Shown piece by piece: positions 16,484 through 25,739 of a stretch of DNA of 64,000 nt. Under the pieces are notes generated by a model that was not told the origin of the DNA, did not search any database, and saw only the letters and a program-made list of their open reading frames with translations. The DNA lies in contig NZ_JAVQLW010000002.1 of assembly GCF_031822435.1 (NCBI RefSeq), positions 62,001-126,000 on the forward strand. The letters run 5' to 3'. The stretch comes from Paracoccus sp. MBLB3053 (GTDB lineage: Bacteria; Pseudomonadota; Alphaproteobacteria; Rhodobacterales; Rhodobacteraceae). How positions within the stretch are numbered: position 1 is the stretch's first letter; each line of letters starts with the position of its first letter. Both the position numbers and the translations under genes were made by a program.

Positions 16484-17500
16484 TTATTGCAGAAGCTGGG
16501 TCCAGACCTTGGTGACAAGGTCCTGGGCCGCGGGCGAGCAGGTGCGCGAGAATTCGACCGGCACGTCGGGGTAAAGCTCGGGTGCTTTCTCCTTGGTGTA
16601 GACGACCTGCTCGGGGATCACCTTCATCGGCGACGAGTGTGCGTAGAAGTTCATCTGCGCGGTCGCGTTCTCTGGCGTCGACATGAATTCGATGAACTTG
16701 ATGGCGTTTTCGCGGTTCGGAGCACCCTTCGGGATCACCATGCTGTCGATCCAGCCGACCAGGCCTTCCTTGGGCATGGCGTAATCAAGCTTCGCGCCGC
16801 CCATGCGGGCCTTGAGTTCCTCGCCGTCCCACCAGAAATGTGCCGCGACCTCGCCCGAGGCCAGGCGGCTGTCGATATTGTCCGAGGAATAGACGGCAAC
16901 CGCCGGCTTCTGTGCTGCCAGCAGGTCGAGAACCTTCTTCATCTCGGATGGATCTTCCGAGCAGAACGGAACGCCGAGGTAAAGCTGGGCCGCCCCGACC
17001 ACCTCGTCGGGATAGGACAGCATGGCAATCTTGCCCGCCAGTTCGCCATCGGGTTCAAAGAAGTATTTCAGGCTGTCCAGCGGTCCCTTGTACTGATCCG
17101 TATTCACTGCAAAGCCCGCGGTGCCATAGGCGACGGGAACCGAGTATTCCTGCGTCTCGTCCCACCACTGGTTGCGCCAGCGCTCGTCGATATTGTCAAA
17201 GGCTTTCAGCTTGTTCGCGCCGTAATTCTCGATCAGGCCTTCGTCGATCATGATGCGCAGGAAATGCTGCGAGGGGGTCGAGATGTCATAGCCCGAGGCA
17301 CCCGCCTGCAGCTTTGTCAGCAGATCCTCGTTCGAGGTATAGCCGTCGACGCTGACCTGAACGTCGTTCTCCTTCGAGAACTTCTCGATCAATTCGGGAT
17401 CGATCGAATCCGACCAGACATACAGGTTCAGCTTGCCCTCGGCCTGCGCGGCCGAAGCCAGAGCCATCCCCATGGCGGTGGCAAGAAGGTATTTTTTCAT
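16484..17500 (-). CDS. Polyamine-type ABC substrate-binding protein
   Basis: A 338-residue periplasmic binding protein of the PotD/PotF family with a signal peptide cleaved near AQA (about residue 20). The mature start KLNLYVWSDSIDPELIEKF, the GYDISTPSQHFLRIMI segment and VPVAYGTAGFAVN are family hallmarks. It should capture putrescine, spermidine or a related cation and deliver it to the two permeases encoded upstream. It follows them by 32 bases and has an AGGAG ribosome binding site. A stable hairpin follows its stop codon. Ligand specificity would need structural comparison of the acidic pocket residues. Confidence 0.93.
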   Translation of the reverse strand: MKKYLLATAMGMALASAAQAEGKLNLYVWSDSIDPELIEKFSKENDVQVSVDGYTSNEDLLTKLQAGASGYDISTPSQHFLRIMIDEGLIENYGANKLKAFDNIDERWRNQWWDETQEYSVPVAYGTAGFAVNTDQYKGPLDSLKYFFEPDGELAGKIAMLSYPDEVVGAAQLYLGVPFCSEDPSEMKKVLDLLAAQKPAVAVYSSDNIDSRLASGEVAAHFWWDGEELKARMGGAKLDYAMPKEGLVGWIDSMVIPKGAPNRENAIKFIEFMSTPENATAQMNFYAHSSPMKVIPEQVVYTKEKAPELYPDVPVEFSRTCSPAAQDLVTKVWTQLLQ

Positions 17501-17532
17501 TTCAACTCTCCTGTTGGCTTTTCTTTTTTGGG

Positions 17533-18336
17533 TTAACTGTTTTCGCGACCGCCGCGTGCCGCGACCAGCAGCGCCACCGTCGCGAGAACCAGCGAGGCAA
17601 GGATCAATAGCGACGCGATGGCATTCAGTTCGGGCGAGGTGCCGGAACGGATCAGCGAGAAGATATAGACGGGCAGGGTAGTCGTGCCGCCCGAGCTGAG
17701 CATGTTCGAGGTGATGAAATCGTCCATTGAAATCAGGAAGGCCAGCATTGCCCCGGAAAACAGGCCGGGCAGGATCAAGGGCAGGGTAACGCGGCGGAAG
17801 GTGGTCCAGCGCGTGGCGTAAAGATCGGCCGCGGCCTCTTCGTAATCCATCGACATCCCCTGCAGGCGGGCCCTGATCGGCAGGAAGGCGAAGGGCGTGC
17901 AGAATGCCGAATGGGCAATGGCCAGCTTCAGCAAACCGTTCTGAACGCCCAGCAGCGAGAAGAGGATCAGCGTGGCGACGGCCAGCACGATCTCGGGCAG
18001 CAGAAGCGGCAGGTTGACCACTGTTTCAGAGAGTTTGCGGAAACGGACATTCTTGCCCCGCATGATCGCGAGCGCCGCCAGCAGCGCCACGGTGGTTGCG
18101 AACATGGTCGCGATGGCTGCGACCAGGAGCGAGGTCTTCAGCGCATTCATCAGGGCCGTGTTGTTCAGCGCCGAGCCATACCATTTGAGGGAAAACTGGG
18201 TCCAGACGCCGGTGATCTTGTTGTCGTTGAAGGAATAGACCACCACCACGACAAGCGGCAGATAGAGGTAGAGGAAGAAAAGGACGCTGAGCGGCCGCAG
18301 CCCCGGATAGCGTTTGACGTCGTGATGGGCGCTCAT
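17533..18336 (-). CDS. ABC permease, PotC/PotI-like
   Basis: A 267-residue inner-membrane permease with about six helices. The cytoplasmic EAA loop (DYEEAAADLYATRWTTFRRV) contacts the ATPase. This is the second of two permeases of a polyamine-type importer. Its start overlaps the preceding permease stop by four bases (ATGA). Confidence 0.92.
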   Translation of the reverse strand: MSAHHDVKRYPGLRPLSVLFFLYLYLPLVVVVVYSFNDNKITGVWTQFSLKWYGSALNNTALMNALKTSLLVAAIATMFATTVALLAALAIMRGKNVRFRKLSETVVNLPLLLPEIVLAVATLILFSLLGVQNGLLKLAIAHSAFCTPFAFLPIRARLQGMSMDYEEAAADLYATRWTTFRRVTLPLILPGLFSGAMLAFLISMDDFITSNMLSSGGTTTLPVYIFSLIRSGTSPELNAIASLLILASLVLATVALLVAARGGRENS

Positions 18337-19271
18337 GTGGTGGCTCCCTTGGCAGTGGCGCGGCGGGCGGTAAGGATCAGGACGATGACAACGAAGGCAA
18401 GAAGCGTCATCGCGATGGCGGCACCGAAGGGCCAGTTCCGCCCGCCGCCGAATTGCAGCTGGATCAGAGAGCCCATCATCATCTGCTTACCACCGCCCAT
18501 CAGCGTGGGCTCAAGCACGGCGCCAAGGGCAGGGACGAAAACCAGTATCGCGCCTGAAATGATGCCCGGCGCCGCCAGCGGCAGGATCACCCGGCGGAGT
18601 GTCACCCAGCGATTGCCATAAAGATCATGGGCGGCTTCGATCAGCGTGCCATCCAGCTTCTCGATCGAGGCAAAGACCGGCAGCACCATGAGCGGCATGT
18701 AGCTATAGACCATGGCCGCGAGCGTCGCGCCGTCGTTATACATGAAACTGAGGCCCGCAGGCGCGCCGAAGAATTCCACGAAGCGCGGGAGCGGCCCGTC
18801 GCGTCCCAGAATGATCATCCAGGCGTAGACGCGCAGGATCATCGACACCCAGAAGGGCAGGGTAACGAGATACACCAGAGCCGCCTTGCGCGCGGGGGGC
18901 TGATTGGCGATGAAATAGGCCATCGGCACGGCCAACACGAGGCAGAGCAGCGTCGTGGTCAGCGCAAGGCCGAGCGTGCGCAGGATGATCGAAAGATATT
19001 GCGGCGTGAATTCCAGTTCACCGCTCCATCCCTCATTGAAAAGGATCTGGCGATAACCGGTCAGGTCGAACCCCCAGTCGAAGCCGCCATAGGCGCCACG
19101 CGAGGCGACCGAGACGGCCGCGATAATGATCATCGGGACCAGTAGCGCGAATGCCATCAAGAGCCAGGATGGCAGGAGCCCCCAGAAGGGCAGATTGCGC
19201 CAGAAGCCGCGACCAGCGGGAGGATGGGACGGCTCTTGCATGGGCAGGCCGTGGTGCGTGGCATCGCTCAT
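18333..19271 (-). CDS. ABC permease, PotB/PotH-like
   Basis: A 312-residue inner-membrane permease, longer at the N-terminus than its partner, with about six helices and an EAA loop (LIEAAHDLYGNRWVTLRRV). It forms a heterodimer channel with the next permease for polyamine-type uptake. The start overlaps the ATPase gene stop by four bases, showing tight coupling. Confidence 0.92.
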   Translation of the reverse strand: MSDATHHGLPMQEPSHPPAGRGFWRNLPFWGLLPSWLLMAFALLVPMIIIAAVSVASRGAYGGFDWGFDLTGYRQILFNEGWSGELEFTPQYLSIILRTLGLALTTTLLCLVLAVPMAYFIANQPPARKAALVYLVTLPFWVSMILRVYAWMIILGRDGPLPRFVEFFGAPAGLSFMYNDGATLAAMVYSYMPLMVLPVFASIEKLDGTLIEAAHDLYGNRWVTLRRVILPLAAPGIISGAILVFVPALGAVLEPTLMGGGKQMMMGSLIQLQFGGGRNWPFGAAIAMTLLAFVVIVLILTARRATAKGATT

Positions 19272-20341
19272 GATGCAAGTACCCGCGCCGAGGCCCTGGC
19301 GAAGCCGACGGGGACGGTGCTGCCCACCGCGATCGCATCGCCCTCGCGCGAGGCATTGCGGCGAGAAGCGCGAAATTCGACGCCATTCGCGGCCAGCAGG
19401 TAGTGGGTATAGCCGCCCATGTAATTCTTGTTCACGACCTGGGCCGAGAAGGCGGAGTCCTGCGCTTGGTCGCCGAGATTGATCTTTTCGGGGCGGATGG
19501 ACAGCGTGCCACGCCCTTGCAGCGTGTCGCGAGGGGCCGGGACGGTAATGACCTGTCCGAACGGCGTGCGGATCGTCGCGTTTCCGGAAGCGGTTTCCAG
19601 CACGTCGACCTCAAGGAAATTGGTCTCGCCCACGAAATCCGCGACGAAGCGGTTCACAGGCTCTTCGTAGATCTCGGTCGGGGTGCCCAGTTGTTGTACC
19701 TCTCCGCTGCCCAGCACGGCGATGCGGTCGGACATGTCCAGGGCCTCTTCCTGGTCATGGGTGACAAAGACAAAGGTGATGCCGGTATCGCGTTGCAGGT
19801 TACGCAGCTCGTCGCGCATCGCCTGGCGCAGCTTCAGATCCAGTGCCGACAGTGGCTCATCAAGCAGCAGCACCTCGGGCTCGGGGGCAAGCGCGCGGGC
19901 CAGCGCGACGCGCTGGCGCTGGCCACCCGAAAGCTGCGCGGGCTTGCGCTTGGCAAAGGCCGACATGTGAACGCGCTCCAGCATCTCGCCGACGCGGGCG
20001 CGGATCCGGGCGCGCTCCCAGCCCAGGTTTTCCAGCCCGAAGGCCACATTCTGCTCCAGCGTCATATGCGGGAAAAGCGCATAGCTTTGAAAGACCGTGT
20101 TCACCCGGCGCTTGTGCGGCGGGATGTTCACCAGCTCCTGCCCCTTGAGCAGAATGGTGCCCCTGTCGGGCGTCTCGAAACCAGCGAGCATTCGCAAGAG
20201 CGTCGTCTTGCCGCAACCCGAGGGGCCGAGCATGGTGAAGAATTCGTTGTTGCGGATGGTGAAGCTGATCGATTTCAGCGCCTGATATGTTCCGAAATTC
20301 TTCGAGACATCTATGACGTCGACGGCGTTAGTCTGGCTCAT
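19268..20341 (-). CDS. ABC ATPase, PotA/PotG-like
   Basis: A 357-residue ATP-binding subunit of the polyamine-type importer. Walker A GPSGCGKTT, the signature LSGGQRQR, Walker B LLLDEPLSALD and the switch histidine (FVTHDQEEAL) are present, and a C-terminal TOBE-like regulatory domain spans about residues 245-355. The start is the ATG before SQTNAVDVIDVSK; upstream in-frame sequence has no family resemblance. It is the first gene of a six-gene minus-strand operon ending at the GMC oxidoreductase. Confidence 0.93.
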   Translation of the reverse strand: MSQTNAVDVIDVSKNFGTYQALKSISFTIRNNEFFTMLGPSGCGKTTLLRMLAGFETPDRGTILLKGQELVNIPPHKRRVNTVFQSYALFPHMTLEQNVAFGLENLGWERARIRARVGEMLERVHMSAFAKRKPAQLSGGQRQRVALARALAPEPEVLLLDEPLSALDLKLRQAMRDELRNLQRDTGITFVFVTHDQEEALDMSDRIAVLGSGEVQQLGTPTEIYEEPVNRFVADFVGETNFLEVDVLETASGNATIRTPFGQVITVPAPRDTLQGRGTLSIRPEKINLGDQAQDSAFSAQVVNKNYMGGYTHYLLAANGVEFRASRRNASREGDAIAVGSTVPVGFARASARVLAS

Positions 20342-20718
20342 CTGGCGACCTTGAGTAGCTTGAGGGGGCGCCGAAGCGATGCGGCGAGTGGGACCGATGC
20401 CCGAGCGGACCGCAAGGCGGCCACGGCGCAGCGTCCAGTAATATGATCGGGCAAGGGTTCCATAAGGTCTCATAAAAAGAAGAAAGCCCGCTTGCCATAA
20501 ATGAGAAGTTTCAAAACCCTTGCTTAGGGTCAGGCGAAGAAGTTGAAAACGCACGACAAGTTAAAAATCGACCCTGCGGAGTCCGCGTTGTTGCTTGAAA
20601 AAAGGGCAAACTGCCCCGATCCTGCACAAACTGGTTGGCGCTGCTTTTGCCGGGCTAGGAACTCCCAGAGCGCTCGTGTAAGCGAAAGCCCTTTCCGAGG
20701 TTAGTGTTCGAGGCCTTC
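20342..20718. promoter_or_regulatory. Divergent promoter region, importer/LysR
   Basis: This gap of 377 bases separates the importer operon from the divergent LysR gene. It is AT-richer than its surroundings, with A-runs near 20471-20482 and 20595-20605. A LysR protein typically binds such a shared region to control the operon opposite it. I could not single out a reliable T-N11-A site by eye, so the extent is the whole gap. Confidence 0.55.
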
Positions 20719-21660
20719 ATGCCGCTCCGTTACACACTGAGACAGCTTGAGTATTTTGTGGCCGTGGGCACGACCGGGAGCATTGCTGCCGCCTCGCAGC
20801 AGGTGAATGTTTCCTCTCCGTCCATCTCGACGGGGATTTCGCAGCTTGAAGAAGAGTTGGGCGTCCAGCTTTTCGTGCGCCACCATGCCCAGGGGCTGAC
20901 ACCGACGGTCGCCGGTCGCAAATTGCTCGATCATGCCCAGATGGTGCTGCGCCAGGCGGCAGGGCTGCGCGACCTTGCGGGGGATCTGTCGGGCACGATC
21001 CGTGGACCTTTGGCACTCGGCTGTCTAAGCACCTTTGCCCAGATCGTTCTGCCGGGGCTGCGCCGCAGTTTTGTCGAACTCCATGACGAGGTCCGGATCA
21101 GCCAGCTCGAAGCGGATCAATCCGAGCTTTTTTCGCTGCTGCGCCAGGCCAAGATCGAAATGGCTCTGACCTATGATCTGGATCTGCCCCGCGATCTGCC
21201 TTTCGTGCCGATGATCGAACTGCCACCCATCGTCGCCATGAGCGAGGATCACCCGCTGGCGGGGGGCACATCGGTAACCATCGAGCAGCTTGCCCCCCAT
21301 CCGATGGTGTTGCTGGATCTGCCCCATAGTGCGGATTATTTCCTGTCCTTCTTCGTCAATGCGGGATTGCGCGCCAATATCACCGAGCGCACCCGCGACA
21401 TGGCCGTGATGCGTGGGCTTGTCGCGAATGGATTTGGTTACTCCATCGTGAATGTCCGTCCCTTTGCCGACCGTGCGCCGGACGGCAAGCCATTGCGGTT
21501 CCTGCCATTGGCGGGCAATCAGCGTCCGATGAAGCTAGGACTGCTGATGGCCTCGGCAACGGATCGGACACAACTTCACAAGGCCTTTCTGGCCTATGCG
21601 CGATCCTGGATCGAAGAGCGCAAGGGCCTGCTTTCGGGCGCTTCCGCGCGGGTCGATTAG
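20719..21660 (+). CDS. LysR family transcriptional regulator
   Basis: A 313-residue LysR-type regulator. The N-terminal winged helix (YTLRQLEYFVAVGTTGSIAA, then SQQVNVSSPSISTGISQLEEELG) is followed by the inducer-binding domain. It is divergent from the importer operon and precedes the amine dehydrogenase gene, so it probably activates one or both in response to the substrate. The start is taken as ATG 20719 with GAGG in front; a GTG at 20704 would add five residues. Confidence 0.92.
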   Translation: MPLRYTLRQLEYFVAVGTTGSIAAASQQVNVSSPSISTGISQLEEELGVQLFVRHHAQGLTPTVAGRKLLDHAQMVLRQAAGLRDLAGDLSGTIRGPLALGCLSTFAQIVLPGLRRSFVELHDEVRISQLEADQSELFSLLRQAKIEMALTYDLDLPRDLPFVPMIELPPIVAMSEDHPLAGGTSVTIEQLAPHPMVLLDLPHSADYFLSFFVNAGLRANITERTRDMAVMRGLVANGFGYSIVNVRPFADRAPDGKPLRFLPLAGNQRPMKLGLLMASATDRTQLHKAFLAYARSWIEERKGLLSGASARVD

Positions 21661-21696
21661 GCTAACCCGAAGCGGGGCTTTCGGAAGCGCGAATTT
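21638..21696 (+). terminator. Nested hairpin at the end of LysR gene
   Basis: GCGCTTCCG (21638-21646) pairs perfectly with CGGAAGCGC (21682-21690), and an inner CGGGT/ACCCG stem (21649-21653, 21665-21669) fills the loop. GAATTTT follows. It overlaps the last LysR codons. It may end or weaken lysR transcription before the dehydrogenase gene. Confidence 0.5.
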
Positions 21697-21745
21697 TCAT
21701 CTTTGCCGCTCCAGCTATGGTGACAGGACTTCAAAGGAGGCTGGA

Positions 21746-23851
21746 TTGCGCGATCCCCGTTACGATATTCTGTTCGAACCCATGCAGATTGGTCCGGTCA
21801 CGGCCAAGAACCGCTTCTACCAGGTTCCCCATTGCAATGGCGGCGGATATCGTGATCCCTCGGCCGCCGCCGCGATGCGCGGCATCAAGGCCGAAGGCGG
21901 CTGGGGCGTGATCTTCACCGAGCAGTGCGAGATGCACCACACCTCGGAAATCACCCCCTTCATCGAGCTGCGCCTGTGGGAAGATCAGGACATCCCGGCC
22001 TTGCGCCGCATGTCCGAAAAGATGAAGACCCATGGCGCACTGGCCGGGATCCAGCTGGCCTATTCGGGCATCAACGGGCCGAACCTTTACACCAAGGAAG
22101 TGCCGCTGGCCCCCTCGGCCCTGCCGATCCGCACCTTCACCAATGACCCGGTCCAGGCCCGCGCGCTTTCCAAATCCGAGATCCGTGACCTGCGCCGCTG
22201 GTTCGTGAACGCGGCCAAGCGCTCGAAACTGGCTGGCTTCGACCTGATCTGCCTTTACGGCGCGCATGGCTTCGGCATCTTCCAGCATTTCCTGAGCCGC
22301 GCCACGAACCAGCGGACGGACGAATATGGCGGCAGCCTGGAAAACCGCTCGCGCTTCGTGAACGAGGTTATTGCCGACATGCGCGACGCGGTTGGCGACA
22401 CGATGGGCATCACGTTGCGCGTCAGCCTTGACGAAACCATCGGCGAGCTTGGCTTCTCGAACAACGAAGTCCGCGAATTCATCGAGATGAACCGCAACCT
22501 GCCCGACCTGTGGGACCTCGCCCAGGGCACCTGGGAAGACTGCTCGGGCACCACGCGCTTCAAGGAAGAGGCCGCGCAGGAACAGCTGGTCACGGGCATC
22601 CGCGAGCTTTCCGACCGCCCGGTCGTCGGCGTCGGCCGTTTCACCTCGCCCGATGTCATGGTGCGGATGATCAAGTCGGGCACGCTGGATTTCATCGGCT
22701 GCGCCCGCCCCTCGATCGCCGATCCATTCCTGCCCAAGAAGGTCGAGGAAGGCCGCATCGAGGACATCCGCGAATGCATCGGCTGCAATATCTGCGTCAC
22801 CGGCGACATGACCATGTCGATCAGCCGTTGCACCCAGAACCCCACCTTCATGGAAGAATGGCGCAAGGGCTGGCACCCGGAAAAGATGAACGCCAAGGGC
22901 AGCAGCGACAACGTGCTGATTGTGGGTTCCGGTCCAGCCGGACTTGAGGCCGCATGGGCGCTGTCGCGTCGCGGCTATGACGTGGCGCTGGCCGAGGCCC
23001 GCACCGAGTTGGGCGGCCGTGTTTCCCGCGAAAGCCGCCTGCCGGGCCTGTCGGCCTGGGGCCGCGTCCGCGACTACCGCACCTATCAGCTGAGCCAGCG
23101 CAGCAATGTCGAGACCTATCTCGACAGCCGCCTGACGGCCGATGACATCCTGGAATTCGGCTTCCAGAACATTGCCATCGCGACCGGGGCAACCTGGCGC
23201 CGCGACGGCGTCGCCCGCCAGCACGTCGTGCCGATGAAGATCGATGCCGCGGCCAAGATCTACACCCCGGACGACCTGATGGACGGCAATGTCCCGGGCG
23301 GCAATATCGTGATCTTCGATGATGACCACTATTACATGGGCGGTGTCCTGGCCGAGCTCCTGGTCCAAAAGGGCGCCAAGGTCACGCTGATCACGCCCTC
23401 GGCCTATGTCTCGGACTGGACAAACAACACGCTGGAACAGGCGACGATCCACCGCAAGCTCGACGCGCTTGGCGTCGATATCGTCCTGAACCGCGGCGTT
23501 GCCGAGATTGCTGCCGATCACGTGGTTTCGGATTGCGTCTATACCGGCAAGACCCAGACCCATGCCGCCGATGCCGTGGTGATCGTCGCCGCCCGCGAGG
23601 CCAATGACCAGCTGTTCCACGACCTGTTGGCGCGGCAAGAGGAATGGGCCGATGCCGGCATCCGTTCGGTCAAGGTCTTTGGCGACGCCGAGACGGCGGG
23701 CCCGATCGCCTGGGCGACCTATGCCGGCCACCGTTATGCCCGGGAACTCGACGGCGAACCTATCGGGGATGCTTTGCCCTTCCGCCGCGAGATCACTGAG
23801 CTTGCGCCGGAACTCGCCCCAGAAATTGCCCCGGAACTTGTCGCGGAATGA
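21746..23851 (+). CDS. Amine dehydrogenase, TMADH/histamine dehydrogenase family
   Basis: A 701-residue flavo-iron-sulfur enzyme matching trimethylamine dehydrogenase throughout: an OYE-like barrel, a 4Fe-4S cluster and an ADP/NAD-type C-terminal domain. Cys30 (QVPHC) is the residue that covalently holds 6-S-cysteinyl FMN. Cluster cysteines are Cys344, 347, 350 and 362 (CIGCNIC, SRC). The substrate pocket differs: Gln60 replaces TMADH Tyr60, Trp256 aligns with Trp264, and Asp354 replaces Trp355. As I recall, Gln/Trp/Asp is the histamine dehydrogenase set, which favours primary amines, whereas dimethylamine dehydrogenase also has Gln. It would deaminate an amine oxidatively and feed electrons to an ETF. 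The start is a TTG five bases after a perfect AAAGGAGG; no better ATG exists. The C-terminus carries a short repeat (ELAPELAPEIAPELVAE). Confidence 0.9.
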   Translation: MRDPRYDILFEPMQIGPVTAKNRFYQVPHCNGGGYRDPSAAAAMRGIKAEGGWGVIFTEQCEMHHTSEITPFIELRLWEDQDIPALRRMSEKMKTHGALAGIQLAYSGINGPNLYTKEVPLAPSALPIRTFTNDPVQARALSKSEIRDLRRWFVNAAKRSKLAGFDLICLYGAHGFGIFQHFLSRATNQRTDEYGGSLENRSRFVNEVIADMRDAVGDTMGITLRVSLDETIGELGFSNNEVREFIEMNRNLPDLWDLAQGTWEDCSGTTRFKEEAAQEQLVTGIRELSDRPVVGVGRFTSPDVMVRMIKSGTLDFIGCARPSIADPFLPKKVEEGRIEDIRECIGCNICVTGDMTMSISRCTQNPTFMEEWRKGWHPEKMNAKGSSDNVLIVGSGPAGLEAAWALSRRGYDVALAEARTELGGRVSRESRLPGLSAWGRVRDYRTYQLSQRSNVETYLDSRLTADDILEFGFQNIAIATGATWRRDGVARQHVVPMKIDAAAKIYTPDDLMDGNVPGGNIVIFDDDHYYMGGVLAELLVQKGAKVTLITPSAYVSDWTNNTLEQATIHRKLDALGVDIVLNRGVAEIAADHVVSDCVYTGKTQTHAADAVVIVAAREANDQLFHDLLARQEEWADAGIRSVKVFGDAETAGPIAWATYAGHRYARELDGEPIGDALPFRREITELAPELAPEIAPELVAE

Positions 23852-25011
23852 ACGCCCCCTATCCCGCCACGCTCGAAATCCTGGACAGGCTGGTGGCCTT
23901 CCCGACGGTCAGCGCCGAGAGCAATCTTGGCCTGATCGGCTATGCCGAGGACCTGCTGAAGACCGCGGGCTTCCAGACGTATCGGCTGCCCGCGTCCTGC
24001 GGGCGGAAGGCCGGGCTTCTGGCCCGAAGGGGCGGCGAGGGACCCGGGGGCGTGATGCTTTCGGCCCATAGCGATGTGGTTCCGGTCGCAGGCCAATCCT
24101 GGAGCCGCGATCCCTTCGCGCTGACCCAGGATGGAGAGCGGCTCTACGGGCGCGGCACCACGGATATGAAGGGATTTCTGGCCTCGATGCTGTCGCTGGC
24201 ACAGCGGATGGGGGATCAGTCCCTTGCCGCGCCCTTGATGCTGGCGATTTCCTATGATGAGGAAGTCGGCTGCCGGGGCATTCAGGAGATGTTGCCAGGC
24301 ATCGAGGCGCTTGGCTGGCAGCCGGAGCTTTGCATCGTGGGCGAGCCGACCGGCATGCGCCCGGCCATCGGACACAAGGGCAAGGCGGCAATGGTCGCGA
24401 CTTGCCACGGCGAGGCGGGACATTCTGCCCAGGCCCCTCAATTCGTCAATGCCCTGCATTTGGCGGCCGATTTCATCTGCGCCCTGCGTGATATCCAGTC
24501 GGATTACGCGCTCTCACCGGTGTTCGACGCCAGCTACGACATTCCCTATTCGACAGTGCATGTCGGCAAGATGGCTGGGGGGCAGGCGCTGAACATCGTG
24601 CCCGAACATGCACGGATTGATTTTGAGCTCCGGCACCTCCCGGGCGACGGAATTCAAGCATTTCTCGAAGCGATCCGCGGCAAGGCCAACCAGATCGTGC
24701 GCGCGCTGCCCCAGGCTGATACGCGTGCTTCGATCGAGATCGATTTGACCAATGCCTATCCGGGGCTGGATATTCCGGCCAATGATCCGATCGTGAAACG
24801 GGTAGCCGGTCTTTGCGGCTCGGATCAGGTGACCAAGGTCGGCTATGGAACCGAGGCCGGTTACTTTGCCCAACTTGGTATTCCGACCGTGGTTTGCGGG
24901 CCGGGCGACATGGCCGAGCAGGGGCATATGCCGGATGAATTCCTGGCTCTGTCGCAACTGGCGCTTTGCGATCAGATGATGGACCGATTGGCCCGGGTTC
25001 AAACAGCATAG
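23848..25011 (+). CDS. argE: M20 deacylase, ArgE-like
   Basis: A 387-residue zinc-dependent M20 amidohydrolase closest in pattern to acetylornithine deacetylase. Metal ligands are visible in SAHSDVVP (His), GTTDMKG (Asp) and SYDEEVGCRG (the catalytic Glu pair), with a dimerisation insert in the middle. It overlaps the amine dehydrogenase gene by four bases (ATGA), so the two act together: it probably frees an amine from an N-acyl amine or N-acyl amino acid before the dehydrogenase. A housekeeping arginine role is less likely in this setting. The symbol reflects family resemblance only. Confidence 0.85.
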   Translation: MNAPYPATLEILDRLVAFPTVSAESNLGLIGYAEDLLKTAGFQTYRLPASCGRKAGLLARRGGEGPGGVMLSAHSDVVPVAGQSWSRDPFALTQDGERLYGRGTTDMKGFLASMLSLAQRMGDQSLAAPLMLAISYDEEVGCRGIQEMLPGIEALGWQPELCIVGEPTGMRPAIGHKGKAAMVATCHGEAGHSAQAPQFVNALHLAADFICALRDIQSDYALSPVFDASYDIPYSTVHVGKMAGGQALNIVPEHARIDFELRHLPGDGIQAFLEAIRGKANQIVRALPQADTRASIEIDLTNAYPGLDIPANDPIVKRVAGLCGSDQVTKVGYGTEAGYFAQLGIPTVVCGPGDMAEQGHMPDEFLALSQLALCDQMMDRLARVQTA

Positions 25012-25213
25012 CGGCGACACTGGATCGCATGGCGTTCTGCTGACCGGTCGGCATATCCTTGCGCCTGTCAATCGTTCCTGCATCGCAGCAATGCGACATG
25101 AACGGACAAAAGGGCTTGTCAGGCTTGATCGGGTTCTGACGGTTGATCCAGTTGACGGGGTCCGTAGACCTTGCTTCTGCCGGTGCGGGACATTTCCGGA
25201 AGACAGGGCGAGC

Positions 25214-25700
25214 CATGGACCTGTCCGAGCTTCTGGCCAAGCACGATCAGAGAGACCTGCCCCCGCCGCATAGCTGAAGCTGGGGTTGCAGTCGAATCAT
25301 CGTAGGGAAGAAGGATGTTGACGGGTTGGCGCAAACGGGGAATCGAGAGCGCGCTTTCCATCCCGGTTCGATTTTCACGGCTTCCTCGCGGCCCGCAAAA
25401 CATCCGAGCAGGCCTTGGTGGCGGTCATCCAGCGTGAGGCAGGTCGCCATCGGTCCCAGACCGGTGTCGAACTGGATCGGTGGGGTGTCGACGCTTCAAA
25501 AGTGGCCGTTCGCCATCAGGCCAGGATCCATGCCGACTTCGATGGCTCGCTCTGGCTTGATGCCACCTATCTCGCGTGGCGCCCGGGCAGTTGGATCGTC
25601 CCGGTTGGCCATACTCGTCAAGACCGCCTATGCCGAAGGGCGGCGGAAGAACATCGGTCCGGGCATCAGCCCTTCACAGCCGTCGGCACGGGGTCGTTCA
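25214..25700 (+). pseudogene. IS256-family transposase remnant
   Basis: Broken pieces of a mutator-type transposase appear in order across different frames: MDLSELLAKHDQRD near 25215, the segment AARKTSEQALVAVIQ near 25390-25430, WLDATYLA near 25553-25576 and a GRRK/IGPG stretch near 25630-25665. Frameshifts, deletions and a lost C-terminus rule out function. The catalytic region around WLDATYL is the best conserved part. Confidence 0.7.
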
Positions 25701-25739
25701 ACGAACGCCCGCCTTGTCCCTTCGGTATGCGAAGCGTCC

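Noticed and set aside
15044..17536. A long plus-strand open frame of 830 codons
   Set aside because: It lies antisense to the amidohydrolase and the binding-protein genes, crosses their boundary and has arginine/glycine-rich composition typical of a GC-rich shadow frame. Both genes beneath it have clear families.
21731..23731. A 666-codon minus-strand frame
   Set aside because: It is the complement of the amine dehydrogenase gene, whose cofactor motifs are unmistakable. No ribosome binding site or family fits the antisense frame.
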